A stretch of 64,000 nucleotides of DNA from Monosporascus cannonballus (lineage: Eukaryota > Ascomycota > Sordariomycetes > Xylariales): assembly GCA_004154925.1 (NCBI GenBank), contig QJNS01000061.1, positions 248,001 through 312,000 of the forward strand, in the 5' to 3' direction. Shown here piece after piece: positions 10,760 to 25,400 of the stretch. The position numbers and the translations under genes are program-made. Position 1 is the stretch's first letter, and every line of letters starts with the position of its first letter. Under the pieces are notes generated by a model. It was given only the letters and a program-made list of their open reading frames with translations, was not told where the DNA came from and searched no databases.

Positions 10760-13700
10760 TGGCCTGTCAGATTTACAGAACCTAATATAACCTCTTACCT
10801 AAAGAGACGAATCCGCCATACGATACGAATTAATACCCCAGGCGGTTTTTCGTTTATATTTATACTTTCAAAAGGAACTACCAAAAAAATCAATTATACC
10901 AGTTACTTAACCAATATCCTTAAAATAACGACCGAACGTAAATAAGCTTATAATTAGGACTTTACGGCGTATATTTATAAGGATCGAAAATACGACATTT
11001 TTCGCAAAAGCATTAACGACCTTACGAAATGGGTTTTAAAGTCGGTATCTTTAGCGATTAAAAAGACCAGTCTTTTTTAAGAAAAAACCTACGAGAATAG
11101 TATGCCAGTCTGGGCGAATTCGGCAAGGTATACGACAGCAGATTCCTGATTAACACTTAACGAAAGTATCGCGAAACGTTAAAGTAAGCTTCGAAATTTG
11201 GTAAGAAGTTAGACGAATAGATCGTAAGATAGCAAAAGTGTCACAGTTAGGCTGATCGCGAGAAAAGGTTGCATAAAGTGTGGGAAGTGATAATTGTCTG
11301 ACTAGAATTAAGCTTCAAGAAGCGGTAGCTAGGAAGCTCTCTATATACTGTGGGAACGCCGGAATAAGGTTCTTCCGAGTGCTGTAAAGCTTAATAACTA
11401 ACACAGATACTCCTATTCCACGACAAAAAGATTATGGCCTTGGGATAATAATATGGTATTCCAAAAACGAAGACGACAATTGTATAGGTTAACGACCTAT
11501 ATACAGTATTAGCCCTTATAATTAGGATATGGACCATTACTTTCCAGATGGTAAAAAAGGCCGAGATCGATAACGATACGATTAGTTTCCAAAAGCGGCA
11601 GCTAATTTTTTAGACCATTAGGTTATAGCCTATCCTATATTTATATTACGACATATCAAGGTAATGTTTTTAACGCTTTACGGGATACCTGCAGACTTTT
11701 TTGATCAGGACGATTTTAATTAAGAAAATCTTAAAAATATTAACCCTTAACCGCAAGAAAGGATTTTAAGCCGTAGGCCGAAACGAGATAACTATAGAGG
11801 TTCCTATACGGACCGAAACGGTAATAAGCGAAAACGTTAAGAATTAAACGTATAAGGTACCCGTTATAAAACGTATCTAATTAATTATTATATATTATTT
11901 AATTATTATTATGTATTTTTAGGGAAAGCCTTAAAAGGTTTTCATTTTAACGATAAAGTAATAATATATATTTAAGAACGAATTTCCGCCGATCAGTTTC
12001 TAAAGGAAATAATCGACCGTTTATCGAAAATTATGGAAAAACTTATTATACAAAAAATAAATTAATTCTTAAAAAAGATGCGGTAAATATTAGTATATTT
12101 TTTAATTACGAATTAACGTAACGCTATAAGTACTTTATTTTATCCCTTAAAGAATTTAATTATTTTGGACTTAAGGTTTACGATATATATCTTTAACCTA
12201 ATTAGCAAATTTTTGAACTTTAAACTTATTATACAAGGTAACAAAGTGTACATAAGTAATAATTTCGTTTCGATTAAGAGGTACGTAAAAGTTAATGTAA
12301 TTTTTCGAAGCTCTAACGGTACGAAAACGTTACGTTTGTACGACGTAACATATTACGAAAGTTTCGTACGTAACTTAGTATTTTTCTAGCAATTCCGAAA
12401 AAAAATTATTAATAGGATAATTAAGAAACTAATAATTTTATTCGAAATAAATATAATTAGATAATTATTACGTTAATCAATAAATTTAATTAATTTGTTA
12501 TCGAGAATATTAACGTAATAATTATTTATATAATTTTAATAATTTATAAACGAAACGTGAATTCGTAAATAGCGAAATTATTACGAATTGGTAATAGTAT
12601 TATACGGTACCTGAAATTAAGATATTTAAGACCTGAAGTAATTATATAGTTATAATCCCATACAAAAAGAATCCGTTTAAAAAGTTTTATAATAATCGAA
12701 TGTTAAATATATAGCAAGGCGAAAATTAAAAGGCTAATATGCCGCGAGCCAAAAAAAGGAAATATTTTAATTAGTGTAAAAAATTATTATTAACTTTATA
12801 AACTTTGAAAAAAACATTGAGAAATATAGATATGTTATATTTGCCACCGATAAATATTTATGTTTTATCTAGGATATTTACCTTAAGAATTAAGAGTAAA
12901 ATATATTAATTATAACGTTTTGATATTTCTTAAAAATCTTAAAAAACCAAATTTAGGTTTTTTTGTATAAATAATCAAATACGATAACGAAATTTTGAAA
13001 AATTATTAATTTCAAGATATATTTTAATTATTTCCTTTTAATATTATATTTAAACTTTTAGCATTATATATTTAGATTTAAAACGGGAATGCAAAACGCT
13101 TAAGGGTTATAATTCAGAAAAAAGTAATTACGATATAAAATAACGTTAAGTTACTTTTATTTTTAATCGTATACATCTTTAAAACGGCAGTATATTTATT
13201 TAACCGTATTTTTAAATATGTATGTTTTTAGCACAACCCATACGAAATTTATTATATTTATCTAACGTATAAAAACGGCGTTATAATACTTAATCGAAAG
13301 CTTTAATAAGTTTACTTATAAATATACAGCTATATAATTTATATTATAATAATCACCGCCATAAAAAAATTAAGAATTTTAAAAGCTAAATCTTAAAACG
13401 TAAATTAATTACTCTATCGGTTATCGATTTACGAATATTTACGAAATTTAAAATTTATTAATTAATAAATTTATTATTATTCGAAATATATAATTTGACG
13501 AAAAAATTATTTTTTTCAGTAAAATTAAAAACTTAAAAAACGATTTTGTATATGTTATAAAAAAATTACAAAAGTTATTTTAAGAGATAAAAATATCTAT
13601 TTAAAACGATAATTATTTAATTCATATATAAAAAAAGGATAAAAACTTAAATAAAATAATTTAATTACCAGCTATACAGAAAAAATAGCTCCAGAAAAAT

Positions 13701-15720
13701 ACCAAGGTAAAATACGTACGGAATAAGAAAAAATAAACTTATTCGCAAAGAATTAATTATTCTTATACGACCGTTATATTCGAATTATTTCCGTCCTCTG
13801 GACTATTACCGTTACTAATATTTACCCTGATAATTATTACGATCATTACGCCGACGGAAAAAGTAAAAATAGCCTTAAGCTTCCTTTATATTGTCCAACT
13901 CAGAATAACGGTAAAAAACGGAAATACTTCACGAGTTATAAACATAGGTTCTCTATATATTCCGTACCAAGAAGGTATTATCCGAAACGAATACAAAATA
14001 TGGGAAGTCGTATTTAATATAAGACGTTTAACCCCCTTTATAAGTACGTACGATAACCGGCCGGTAAACTGCGAAATTTAAAGAAATTAACTGTTCGAAA
14101 TACGCGTTATCTTAATTGGAAAAATAATAATATCTTAGTATATAAAAAAGTATTTAAATTATAAAACCGGATATCTAAACGTAATTTACCGCTACGGTTA
14201 TAAAGCTATAAAAAATTAAATATATATCCGTTAAAAGAAATATTTTATAAAGCCAAAAAAGCTTATTTATAAAACTATAAAAAAATATAATCCTAAAAAA
14301 CTGTTAATGAATTTTTTTACTAAAAAAAAGAAGTTTTGAGATATATCTAAGTATATATTTATAAATTTAACAAATATAATGAACTTTAAAAATATAAGGT
14401 CCGTTTTATTATACGAAACGATTAATAGCTTAAAACTACCTATAATAATATATACGTAATTATTTTCACTAAAAAGTCGTTTCGAATTTTAATCGTTATT
14501 ACGTCTAAATTCGATATAATACTTAAATAATATAACGTTATAATCGCTTTTATAAATATTAACCTATTTTACGAAATATATATAAAAATGCTCTCAGGAT
14601 ATCCGTAACGTAATAAGATTTTCCTAATTAAAAAGGTATTATATAAATTAAGAGAATTACTTTTGTTATAATAAAAAACTTTATTAAAATATTTAAAAAA
14701 TTAGGATTTAACTTTATTTCTTACGAACCTTATTATTTTATTTATTAGAAAGTACTTATTTTCTTTTTTATAAATAATATTATTACAGTAAATCGCTAAA
14801 AAAATTAAGATTTCGTAAATTAATTAATTTAATAAATACAAAAGTAATATACCTTAATACAAAATAAGGACTTTATATTAATTCCTTAGCATCGAAATAA
14901 TTAAAAATAAACCTAATAAGAAAATCTGGTGATTTTAATCCGATTTCATAAATAAATTAATTAATTTAATACTCCAAAAAATTTAAATAACTTCTTAAAA
15001 ATACTTATAACCGGTATTAAGCTATTGCCGAATTTTAATTTAACCCATTTAGATTTTGTTAATAAATATTAAAAAAAATCGGTTCCATTTTTTCGTAATA
15101 ATTAATACGTAATTTGATATATTCTTTATAATATCCCGAATTGCCCGATTTAATCTGAACTCTAACGACGCATATTATAAAGTTGCCGACCGAATTATAT
15201 TATATTTAATCGGAACCAAAACGTTAACGTTGTAATTCGGGGGTAAGGATTTATTAAATACTTAAAATAATGTTTTTTTTTGCGAATAATACGATCGATT
15301 AAAAAAAATTTCTAAATTTACGTTATAAAGTTATTCGGAAAAGTAATAAAATAACGGGTAAACAAATAAGACATAATAATTACTTTTATAACAAAAACAA
15401 AATTATTATTTTTATACAAATTGTAAAAAACGATTTATTTAATTTTCGATTAATTAAAAAAATAAAAATTACCTTACATATAAAATTATTAAATCTATAG
15501 TACGATAACTAATAAAGTATACGTTTACACGCGATATATTAGCCGACAGTTTTACGAAAGCTCTATTACGCGAATTTTTTAAGTATTTTAAAAAGCAATT
15601 AGGATTAATGGATATTACGGAAGCCTTCGATTAATGGAAAAATGCCTTGCGAAAAATTTTAAAAGAAAAATTAGTTAATTAGAAAAATTTAATCGCTAGA
15701 GGCAAAATGGAATAAGTAAT
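10760..15720 (+). pseudogene. Copia gag-pol remnant (integrase, RT, RNase H)
   Basis: Degraded polyprotein. The RT active-site region at about 14768-14800 reads FINNIITVNR, where Copia RTs have a V-D-D core; both Asp are now Asn. The C-terminal RNase H motif ADSFTKAL at 15542-15565 is intact and typical of Copia. It is followed by about 50 residues (REFFKYFKKQLGLMDITEAF) to the end of pol. Numerous in-frame stops occur throughout. The minus-strand Copia remnant at 39171-42480 aligns with the integrase-to-RT part. Confidence 0.85.
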
Positions 15721-15779
15721 TATAGCTTTAGGAATTGTAATAATCAATACCGTAAATACTTGAAGGTGTTAAGGGGGTG

Positions 15780-15945
15780 TATCAGTTAGCAAGGAGGTGC
15801 TTTAGTACCTTATATACGGAAGATTCTCTCTGATCGGAACATATATGTTCCGGAACTAGATCACCTTAAAGTGCAGTGCGCGTTCTAGAGCATCTGCAAC
15901 TAGTTATCAATACACACATACAACTGATATCCCTTATATCTGACA
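15780..15945 (+). repeat. Copia 3' LTR
   Basis: 166 bp, TATCAGTTAGC...ATCTGACA, directly comparable with 10350-10515. Differences are mainly C/T and G/A transitions. The preceding run AAGGGGGTG looks like the polypurine tract for plus-strand priming. Confidence 0.92.
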
Positions 15946-15950
15946 CTTTC

Positions 15951-18900
15951 CTCTTTCCCCAAACCTTGTCCTCAAAATTTCTTTTAGTAAGTTTTTTCTT
16001 CGTCCGTTACCATATCCAACCGAATTGCTAAAAACCGTAAACGTATTAACTAAAAGGAAGAACGTAAGGCCCTAATTCGTTTTATTTTTAATTCCGGTTT
16101 CGATATTATGCTTTATATACCTTATTTACGCATTAAACACATATGCACTATATCAAATAATATAACGTATTATTAATAATATATCTTAAAAAACGTTATT
16201 ACAACGGTTCCGATATTCTTTTTTCCTTTTTAAATAATATTAATAAAGAAATAAAACGTTTTCGATTTGAAAGATTTTTTACCTATTAATATTTATGTAA
16301 TATTCGTTAAAAATTATTAATAATATTTCGATATTTAAATAAGGTATTATTTCGGCGGGAACGTTTTCGTACTTAATAAGATTTTTTTCGCAAAAAAGCG
16401 TAAAAATAATTAACCGAGGTTTTTAATCATTAGATAAATTGAAAAAACAGGAAAAAGCCGATCGTCTGGAAGCGGAACGCGAACGTTTAGAAATTGAACC
16501 TTGCGCCGTATTTCTCGAATAGTTCCATTTTTCAAATCTTATCGTAAACGTAAATTAGGACGCGATTATTTCTAGGGGTTCCGCCTTTATTAATAAAAGT
16601 TTTTTAACAGGCGCTAAGCGCCAATAAAGTTCTTAACTGGTTCCTAGGTGTTCTCGGAATCCGGGTACTTTTTTTATTTAATTAAGTACTACATAAGTCC
16701 GTCTTATTTTTATATATCGAAAATTTTTCCACCTTATATACTTATTCGTTTTCCATTTCCGTATCATTTTATATTATATATATTTTAATTATATCTATTG
16801 ATAATTCGAATAAACAAGCGTAAAACAAATAAATAAAATTTAATTTTTGATAAAAGTTTTAATTAGTAATTATTTTCTGAGATTTTCTTAGTAATTTTGT
16901 ATAAACCGATATATTTAAAATCAAAATTTTATTAGGTCGTTTCGTTTAAATATTTTTGGTAACGAAAAAACTATTTCTCTTTTTTAAGAAATCATTTTTT
17001 GAACTTTTTTTAAATTATAATATTTATTCATTTTATTTCGTACGAATTTTAATTTCATTTTATTTCTTAATACAATTATTATAATTATGTTGATATAAAA
17101 ATTATTTTAATATTAATTAATCCGTCGTTACATATTTCTTTTTATAAATTTCTAAATTAAAAACAAAATTTCCGTTCGCTAGTATTATTTTAGCACTTTT
17201 GTAATAACTGGTATTATAAGCTAATTATACGATTAGCAATTTTTCAATCTGATTATTCTGTTCGTAATTAATATAATATTATAAGTAAATTTCCAAAATT
17301 TAATTTATTGATTTTATATATTTATTAATTTAAAATTTAAATACGTTAAATAATATATAATTTAGGCCGATTTATACATTAAAGCTTTGTTAAAACTAAA
17401 ATACGAATATTTTTTCTTCATTTAAATTAATTTCCATTAATAATCTATATATATTGACAATATATTTAAAGAAAATATATATTAATTATTCCGGGTTTAT
17501 ATTTTTATAATATAATTAAAAACACAAAAATTTCGAAAATCGGTCGATAATTATGAAAATGCTATCGCAATATATTTCTATAACTACATATTTTAATATA
17601 ATAAGAATAAAAATATAGTTAAATATAATTAAATATTATAATTGCTTTATAATTAATAATAGCTATACTTTTCTATATAGCTTATGTCGTTATATCTTTA
17701 TTTTGGCGCAAATACTATGTTGTAGTATAACTTTTCGTAGTATTAATTTTATTATAAAAAAGGAATATATACGTTAAAGTCGTTTTAAAATCTTATAAAT
17801 CCTTAGATATCCGTATAACTAATATTTATATATATATTGTATTAAATACTTTTGATATTCCTTTAAAACTTATACTTTATTTATTCCTTAAGTTTTTAAA
17901 AAACCGTCGTTATACTGCTAAATCTTATAATATGTATCGAAAAGTATTGCTCGAATTATCCCAATTTATTATAAACGTAAATATCTTTTTATAATAATAT
18001 CGAAAATTATATAACTAACTTTAACCAATTTTCTTTAAGGTTTAATTACTTGCTTAAAGCATTTGCTCTGCCATTTTTTAAATCTTTTCTATAGATAATA
18101 ACGATATCGAACTTTGCCCATTTTTCGACGTAATGGAATTATCGTTTGATAAATTTCTTAATCGTAATAAATCGGGTAAAATTTTGATAATCCGTCTAAA
18201 CTTTTACCTGGTATAAATTTCTCTTTAAAAAACATCTAAACTTTCGAAATACCATAATAATGGCCATAAATTCTTTATCTGGAATACCGTAATTAAATTT
18301 GGCTCCTTTTAATTTATACGAAAAATATACAATAAGGTATAATTTGCTTTAATTATTTCGTTATCCGATTATTATACTTAACGTGTAATTCGAAATATCG
18401 GTTTTTAATTTAACGTGACAGTTTAAATTGAACATAATTAATATTAACTTGCTGGTAATCGTATCCTTAAGGTTCTAATATACTTTTTCTATATTTAATA
18501 TTTATTTAAATGTTTTTTCGTAAAGTTCGTTAAAAATATAATTCTTTTGCTAAAATTTCGAATAAAGTTTCTGTAGTAATTGGCGAATTTAAGGAATACT
18601 TATACCTTCTTAACCGTTATTAGCATTTGCTATTTTATTATTGTAACGATTTTCTGAGGATTTATTTTAATATATTTTAAAGTAATAATATATTTTAAAT
18701 ATTCCACATTTTATATATAGAATTAACTTTTTTCTGCATTAATAAATAACCTTACGTTCTGTAAAACTTAAAGAACTTTATAAACGTATCTTGTATATAT
18801 TTTTTTTATTTTTAAGAAAATAAAAATATCTTCAAGATAACAAACAACAAAAATATCGAAATATTTTCGTAGCACATAATTTACGAATCCGTTAGAAAAT

Positions 18901-21900
18901 TATTAATACGTTCGTAAATCCCATTAATATAACCAAATACTTAAATAATTCGTATTTCGTTTTAAAAGCTGTTTTTTATTCGTATTCTTTTTTAATCTTA
19001 ATAAGATTATACCCATCTTTAAAATCGAATGCTGTAAATCATTTGGCTCCGTAAAATCGATTTTTTGTTTCCGTAATTAAGGGTAATAATATTCGATCTT
19101 TAACGGTAATATTATTTAGTTATCGATAATTAACTACAAATCGTAATTTTTCGTTTTTTTTAGCACGAAAAATATATAATATTCAGCTAAGGATTTCGAA
19201 AGTCGAATCTATTTTTTATAACCGATCTTTTAGGTATTCTTTAAAAACGCGTAATTCGTTTTTATTAAGATTATAAAAAAAGGTAAACCTTTGTCGAAAA
19301 TCCTTTTATAAAAATTATTTCTTAATTTTATTTATTATGTTTTAATAATTTCGTATAGAGTTCGTTTTTAAAAAATTCCTTATATTTGTGGTAATATAAT
19401 GGCACATTAATTAAACTTTCTAACTTTTGGGGCTGCTATTTTAAATTTTTTTTTAGTTGTTTTAATTTTGCTTTACTAATAATAATAATACGTCGTATTT
19501 TTCTTTAATGCCCGTGTTTTTTTCTTGTATTTTATCTCTTTAGGTAATAAAGTTTTTATCGTATCCTTTTACCTGCATTTATCGTTATTATCGATCGAAT
19601 ATTAAAATCTTAATTTTTTTTTTACTAATAGAATATAAGGTAAACCTTATTTGGCCAATTTCACTATTAATTAAAATTTCGTACTGGAGTATCTATGGTA
19701 ATTCTAATATTATATCGTAATTCTTAAATAAAACGATATCGAAATTAACTATTTAATATCGTCTTTAAATAAAAATCCTGAAATAATTAATTTCGCATAT
19801 AATTTTCCCGTTATCGTAAGCGAATTCCTAACTTTCCGCATTCGTTGCTATATAAAGTTTTAATTTATATTTCTATAGCAGTTTGAGCTTATTAACCATA
19901 TCCAGTACAATATAATTTCTGCCTAAAATTTTATAATCTACCATTACGGTATATTAATACGTTCCGATTTATATATCTAAAGTAATAAGGTTATTAACGG
20001 CTCTTATTGTCGCATTTAAAACCCTTCTTAGGAATTCCCTTTAACTTTTTTATGTTTCGTTATCCTGCGGCTTTTTTATAAGTAACCTTTTTCTTTTAAT
20101 ATTTGTTCGAATTTGTCGAACCTTATTTATGTTTTTGCATTTAACGCGTTAAGCTATTATATCTGTCGTTGTTATCGGCGTACTTTTTCTTTAAGTTATG
20201 TTAGTTATTCTTAATTCTGCTGTAATTTCTCTCCCTATCGAATAAATTGTTTTTTGATATTTACAAATGCATTTTATTATACATCGTTCTAACTGTTATT
20301 CCAAAAAAGTTTTATAAACTAACTTATTTTTTCCTTAATAACTTTTTTTCGTAAGGGTTTATAATAAATGCTAACTGAAAATAAAAATCTGCAATAATCT
20401 TCTGGCAATACTTTTTCATCGTACGTTGGATTAACTCTTTTTCCGTTTAATCATCGCATTATTAATAATAACAAAAAGGGTTTTTCTGCGTGTATTGTTT
20501 TTCTTTAGGCCAGTTTTTTATTTCGGTGAGTTGTAAAATATCGATACCATTATTTATCGTTCTTGTTATCTCCGATACGATTTGAAAAATCGAATCCTTT
20601 ATAATACACACGAGTAATTCGTCCGTAAATATATTATTTTTATTTTTTGTAATCAGGATATTCTCGTCGTCAACAGTATATGGCATGTATTTTGCTGTAT
20701 CGATTAGGGGTTGCGGAACAAATTTCTTTTATCCAGTTCTAGTATTTATATAACCATCTTTATAATGCTTTTTGTTATGTTCGCGATATTTGTTAAACTA
20801 GTTTTCTGGCTTTTCGTATTTTTAATTAAATGTTTTGTCGTAATTACCTTTATTATATTTTTCGCTATAAGAGACCTGGTATATATTTACGCTGAATTAT
20901 ATTAATAAAGCTATTTCCGTTTTTCTTAATTTTTCTAGATTATCTCTTAGGTACTGATTTTAGTTAGCTTAATCAGGTTTTTTAAATACCTTATACCACG
21001 ATATCTTATGTCCTATTTCATTATAATTATAATATTTGGTTTAATTCTAATTTTTCTTATAAGTAATTTCTAATTTTATAAGTTTTAATTTTATATCGTA
21101 AGAAATATTATTACGCTTATAAACGTTCATATTAATTATATATCGAAATTTATTATCATTTTTTATTGCTTCTAATACGTTATACATATTATCGATTATT
21201 AATTTTAACTGCTATAATAATATAATCCGATAAAAAATTAGGCTAATTAAATTTAAAAAGTGTTTCTTGAATTTTCTTTTTTAGGTCGTCGAAACATTTA
21301 GCTATTAATATTTTTTATGCCTAGTTTAGTTTAACGGCTAATTAAATTAACGTATTACCGTAATTAAATAGTAATCCCTTTTATTGTAATTATCAAATCT
21401 ATATTTCGGCTTTTAGTTTTTCGTTTATTATTTTAGATTTTTTTATTAATATTTATTCGAATTATTTGTAATCGTTATAAATTGGCATTATTTCCGGTTT
21501 TTTAATTAATTAATAATATAACGTACGTTTTTATAACGGATTCGAACTAAATAACCGTATTTTCGATAAATCATCTAATTACAAATTTAATTCGTATAAT
21601 AAACGTAATAAGTCGAATAAGAAACTACTCGAAATATATTCGGTATTAAATTAAAAATAATTATAACTTAGTTAAGGTTCCATTAAAAAGTTCTGGTTTA
21701 AGAAATTTAAACCCTTTTTTTAGTTTTGGGGTAAAATTTAACTAAATAACCTGGTTTACTTAAAAAAACCTCCTAATTTCGAAAATTTTTCTTTTTTCTT
21801 TAAGTTTTTTATAGGCGCTTTTAAAGAATATCTTAAGATCGTTATTGTTTTTTTAAGCTGGATAATGCGTTCGTTTATAACATCCAGGCGTCGAATAATT

Positions 21901-22066
21901 TCTTCGCGAAAAAAACGAAACCTTTTCTTTTTTTTCTCGGATTTCATTTTAATATCCCGGTAATCAGGGATTTGATAAATGGACTGTTCGGGCTATTTGC
22001 TGGTAAATATAATGTCAGCGATATTGTTCAGAGTCTAACAGTACTATTAAATAAAAATTTATAATG
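15951..22066 (-). pseudogene. M1 gag-pol remnant
   Basis: Minus-strand Gypsy polyprotein in pieces. An open gag segment at 21756-21947 is highly charged and probably coiled coil (RFREEII-type region near its N-terminus). The zinc knuckle at about 20991-21036 reads KYYNYNEIGHKISWY, so the CX2CX4HX4C cysteines have become Tyr. A conserved peptide, VDDENILITKN...NNIFTDELLV, sits at 20462-20686 and recurs in P2, P3 and M2. The RT block at 18818-18849 reads CYLEDIFIF. Integrase lies near 17200-17800. The short plus-strand frame at 20711 is accidental. Confidence 0.8.
16012..16627 (+). pseudogene. antisense ORF of M1: Cys-cluster and coiled-coil protein remnant
   Basis: The best readable copy. The start codon is ATA (16012). 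It begins SNRIAKNRKRIN-stop-KEERKALIRF and then FNSGFDIMLYIPY, where relatives suggest a Cys cluster. A distal coiled coil reads SLDKLKKQEKADRLEAERER. The frame ends TGAKRQ with TAA at 16625-16627, matching the P1 and P2 endings. It is encoded opposite to gag-pol, between pol and the M1 3' LTR. At least one frameshift lies between the two parts. Confidence 0.72.
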
Positions 22067-22440
22067 TATAACTGCTAAAAGGTTTAACTAATTATTAAAT
22101 CTTAGTTGTACGAGTTTATATTAACAACAGTATCGTAGGACCTTGTAATAATAATATAACTTAATTATATTTATTAATGTTAAAGGCATAAAAATATAAT
22201 ATAAATAATTAATCTTAATAAATATTATAAATTCAAATTATTTGTATTATAGAAATAATAAGCATATATATCTTTCGTAAATCCTATTAGATATTCCGAA
22301 TCTATATCGAGTAATTATATGGATTCTGTTAGATCCTTTAGATTATTTCGGATCTATTTTACGTAATTCCGACCCACTTGGATCCTGTTTTGGTCATCGA
22401 ATGGCTATTTTCAATACCCTTCTTTGGTTAGATCATAATA
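22067..22440 (-). repeat. M1 5' LTR
   Basis: 374 bp, partner of 9970-10342. It ends GATCATAATA and is followed by the duplicated target TCAGT. On the minus strand the gag leader with GACATTATATTTACC follows it directly, as in P2 and P3. Confidence 0.9.
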
Positions 22441-22445
22441 TCAGT

Positions 22446-25400
22446 TAGATATAAATCTCTTTAAATTTAATAAAAAGAATATTACAAAACAACGTTGAAA
22501 AATAAATAACATGTTTAATTTCCGTTATTGGCCGGTAAAGAATTAATAACTAGTTTAAACGATTTACTCTTTATCGAAAAAGTTTAATAACTGATTAATA
22601 ATATAGCATTCTTTATTACTCGATCCTAGAAAAAAACCTTTTTCTTTATAACCTCAATAGCAACTTACTTTAACTTTTAAAATATTGTTAAAATCTAGGG
22701 AAAAAAGTTAGAAAGAAAAGAGGTTAAGGAAAAAGTTGAAAAAAAACTAAGAAAGAATACAGAGCAAAGTTCTAGAAAAAGAAAAAAAAGCCGATTATTA
22801 ACGAGAAACTATATATTTTGATAATAAAGGTCAGAACATGTAAAAAAAACCTAAATTCGCTTAATAGTAAAAGGTTTTAACTCTACCATTATTTAGTATA
22901 AATCAATTACTCGAAAAAGCTGTTTCACTCTTTAATTACTATAAAATGCTAGACGTCAAAGACTATAAATCAACCTCTCCTAAGCCTTATAATAAATCTA
23001 AGAACCTAAACGGATTTTTGGTTTAGGCTCGCCTTTATTTTAAATTTTACGAAAATCTTTGACAAAGAATTACTAGAAAATAATAGCTATTTTGCAGCTA
23101 TTACCAGAACGAATTCGCTAGTAATTCGAATCTATTTTGACGTATTACTTAAAAGAGTGCTCAGAAAAATCTTTTAACCTTGTTAATTACATTTTTAACA
23201 AATATAAATACATCGAAAAAAATTTAAACTTTATTTAAAAACTCAAATAAGAAATAATATATATTTAAGCAATTCTCTTTTTTTTCATAAAATTAAATTA
23301 ATATCAAAATATATAACCGAATTTAATCGTTTAATAATTATTTTTCATTTGTCGAAAAACGCGTAATCTTATTTTTATTTTAACGGCTTAAAACTTTAGG
23401 CTAAAAATGAATTATATAGGGAATCCAAAATTAGACTTTTTGCAAAATATACAAATACAATTATTATTATCGATCGACGCATTTTTAATTAATATCTTGA
23501 AATAAAAGAAATCGGTAAATAAGGCGATAACAAAAACTCTAGCAATCGAACCAAGAAAAATAAGAGCAAACTTTAAAAGAAAACGAATTTCGCTTCGAAA
23601 AAGTCCAAGAAAAATAAGTCTAAAATACAATATTTTAATTATACTAAAAAGGGGCATTTCGAAAACGAATATCGCTCCTTCGTCAAAAGAAACTCTAAAA
23701 AGAGAGAAATTCCTTAACCTTAGAAAAAAAGCCAGAACGGCTGAATAAGAAACCGATAATAAGGTAGAAAAAAAGAAAAAAAAATCAGCTTAATTTCTTT
23801 CCAACCTGAATTTACTATTACAACAACTATTCAAATCTAAAATAATATCTTAAAGTACGAGGATTATTCAATTTACTACAATTTTAACGTTAAAATCCAT
23901 AAATATTATTTAGGATAAACAGCTTTTAAAAAGATTATGGAATTAAGATATTAATATTATTTTAAATTTTAAAAATACGAAATAAATATATAAAACAATT
24001 AATTTCAATTAAATATTAAAAATTATAAATAGTTATCTCTAAAGTTTTATAAATTTTTTAAAATGCATAATTTATCTAAAAATATCAAAAGTAAATCTTT
24101 ACAATCTCTTATATTCTATTACCTGATATATTGAGGATTATTTTATTTGTTTTAAAGTAAGCAAAAAAGAATTTGGTCCGGATAAAACGATAAAACTTTT
24201 ATCGAACTAAATAATAAATATCTATATATAAAAACTCTATAATAACTAGAATATTTTAAGTTTTATTACTTATAATTCGAGTTAAAGTAAAGCTAGAAGA
24301 TTATATTATAAGGATATTTATATTATTTCTCAACATTTTACGTCTAATATAGGCGTCTAGATATAAGAACATCCTTTTTAGAAATTCTCTTTTTTAACTT
24401 TATAACTCGAAAGATATAAAACCAGAAGGTAAGCCAGAAAAAAACGATTTTTCTTTCCCATAATAAACTTAATCTCGACCGCTTAATGCAAATATAGCAA
24501 AAAAAAAAACATATTTTCAGTAGAAAAGTAACCAGTACAATAAATATATTGTTAAAAAGATTTTCGAATAAAAGTTCGTTTAGGTCGGACAATATTAAAA
24601 ATCGAAAAAATTTAAAAGTTTCTAAAATTAAGGTATTAAAAAGTTCTTGCTTATAAAACCTTATACGAAATAACGAAAAGAATACGTAACCAAATCGAGA
24701 TTTCTTTTTAGCACAAAAATAGAATATTTAAAACTATAATTAATTCAAAGGCAAGAGGTAATTTTATTTCTCTTACAGCAATAGAAATATATAAGATTTT
24801 CTAAAAATACAAGCTAAAATCTTACAAACCGTGTACGGTAAAGAAAAGCTTATTTATCTACGAAAATAAAAAAGTTCGTCGAAAAAGTAGAAGTTTTTTA
24901 TACAAATTTAAGGATATAAAAGTGTATTTCGTTAAATATCGCTAATATATCTAAATACGATATTATTTTAGAAATACCATAGTTTTATTTTCACAACTTA
25001 TAAATTAATTTTAAAAAACGAATATTTTTCTAGAAAAACAAAAAAAACATCTTAGAAATATAACGGACAAATTTATTATATTATTAAGAAAGTACAGATT
25101 TCTAATTAAGTTCTTACGATATTTTTAAAATACTAAAAATTTAAAAAGAAAATTTAAAAATAAAGAAATATCATGAATTACTTTCTTATAGTTCGAAAAA
25201 TGAAGAATATAAGCAACAATCGAGGAAAATAAAAGTTTTATTTTTCGAAAAATAATTAATTTTAAATAATTAAACGACATTATTATTAAAAACGAATATC
25301 TTTTAATTTTTATAAAGACTTTTAAAAATACTAGCAAAACTAAGTAATTTATAGCATTTAATTTTCCAAACAGTTATTATCGTATCCGAATATTTAAAAG

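Larger units (their letters stand above)
10350..15945 (+). mobile_element. Copia element, complete, with target duplication CTTTC
   Basis: A 5596-bp Ty1/Copia element with two 166-bp LTRs. It is bounded by the 5-bp direct repeat CTTTC (10345-10349 and 15946-15950). It inserted seven bases inside the M1 internal region next to the M1 LTR. The start of gag and both LTRs are relatively GC-rich and little mutated; the rest is strongly RIP-altered. It is the youngest layer of this three-level nest. Confidence 0.92.
9970..22440 (-). mobile_element. Gypsy chromovirus M1, complete LTR to LTR, split by Copia
   Basis: Minus-strand Gypsy with LTRs at 9970-10342 and 22067-22440. It is flanked by the 5-bp duplication TCAGT (9965-9969 and 22441-22445). 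Without the nested Copia it is about 6.9 kb. It lies in the leader of G2. Read on the minus strand, the order is gag with zinc knuckle, protease region, RT, RNase H, integrase, then the antisense-ORF region. RIP stops are everywhere. Confidence 0.9.
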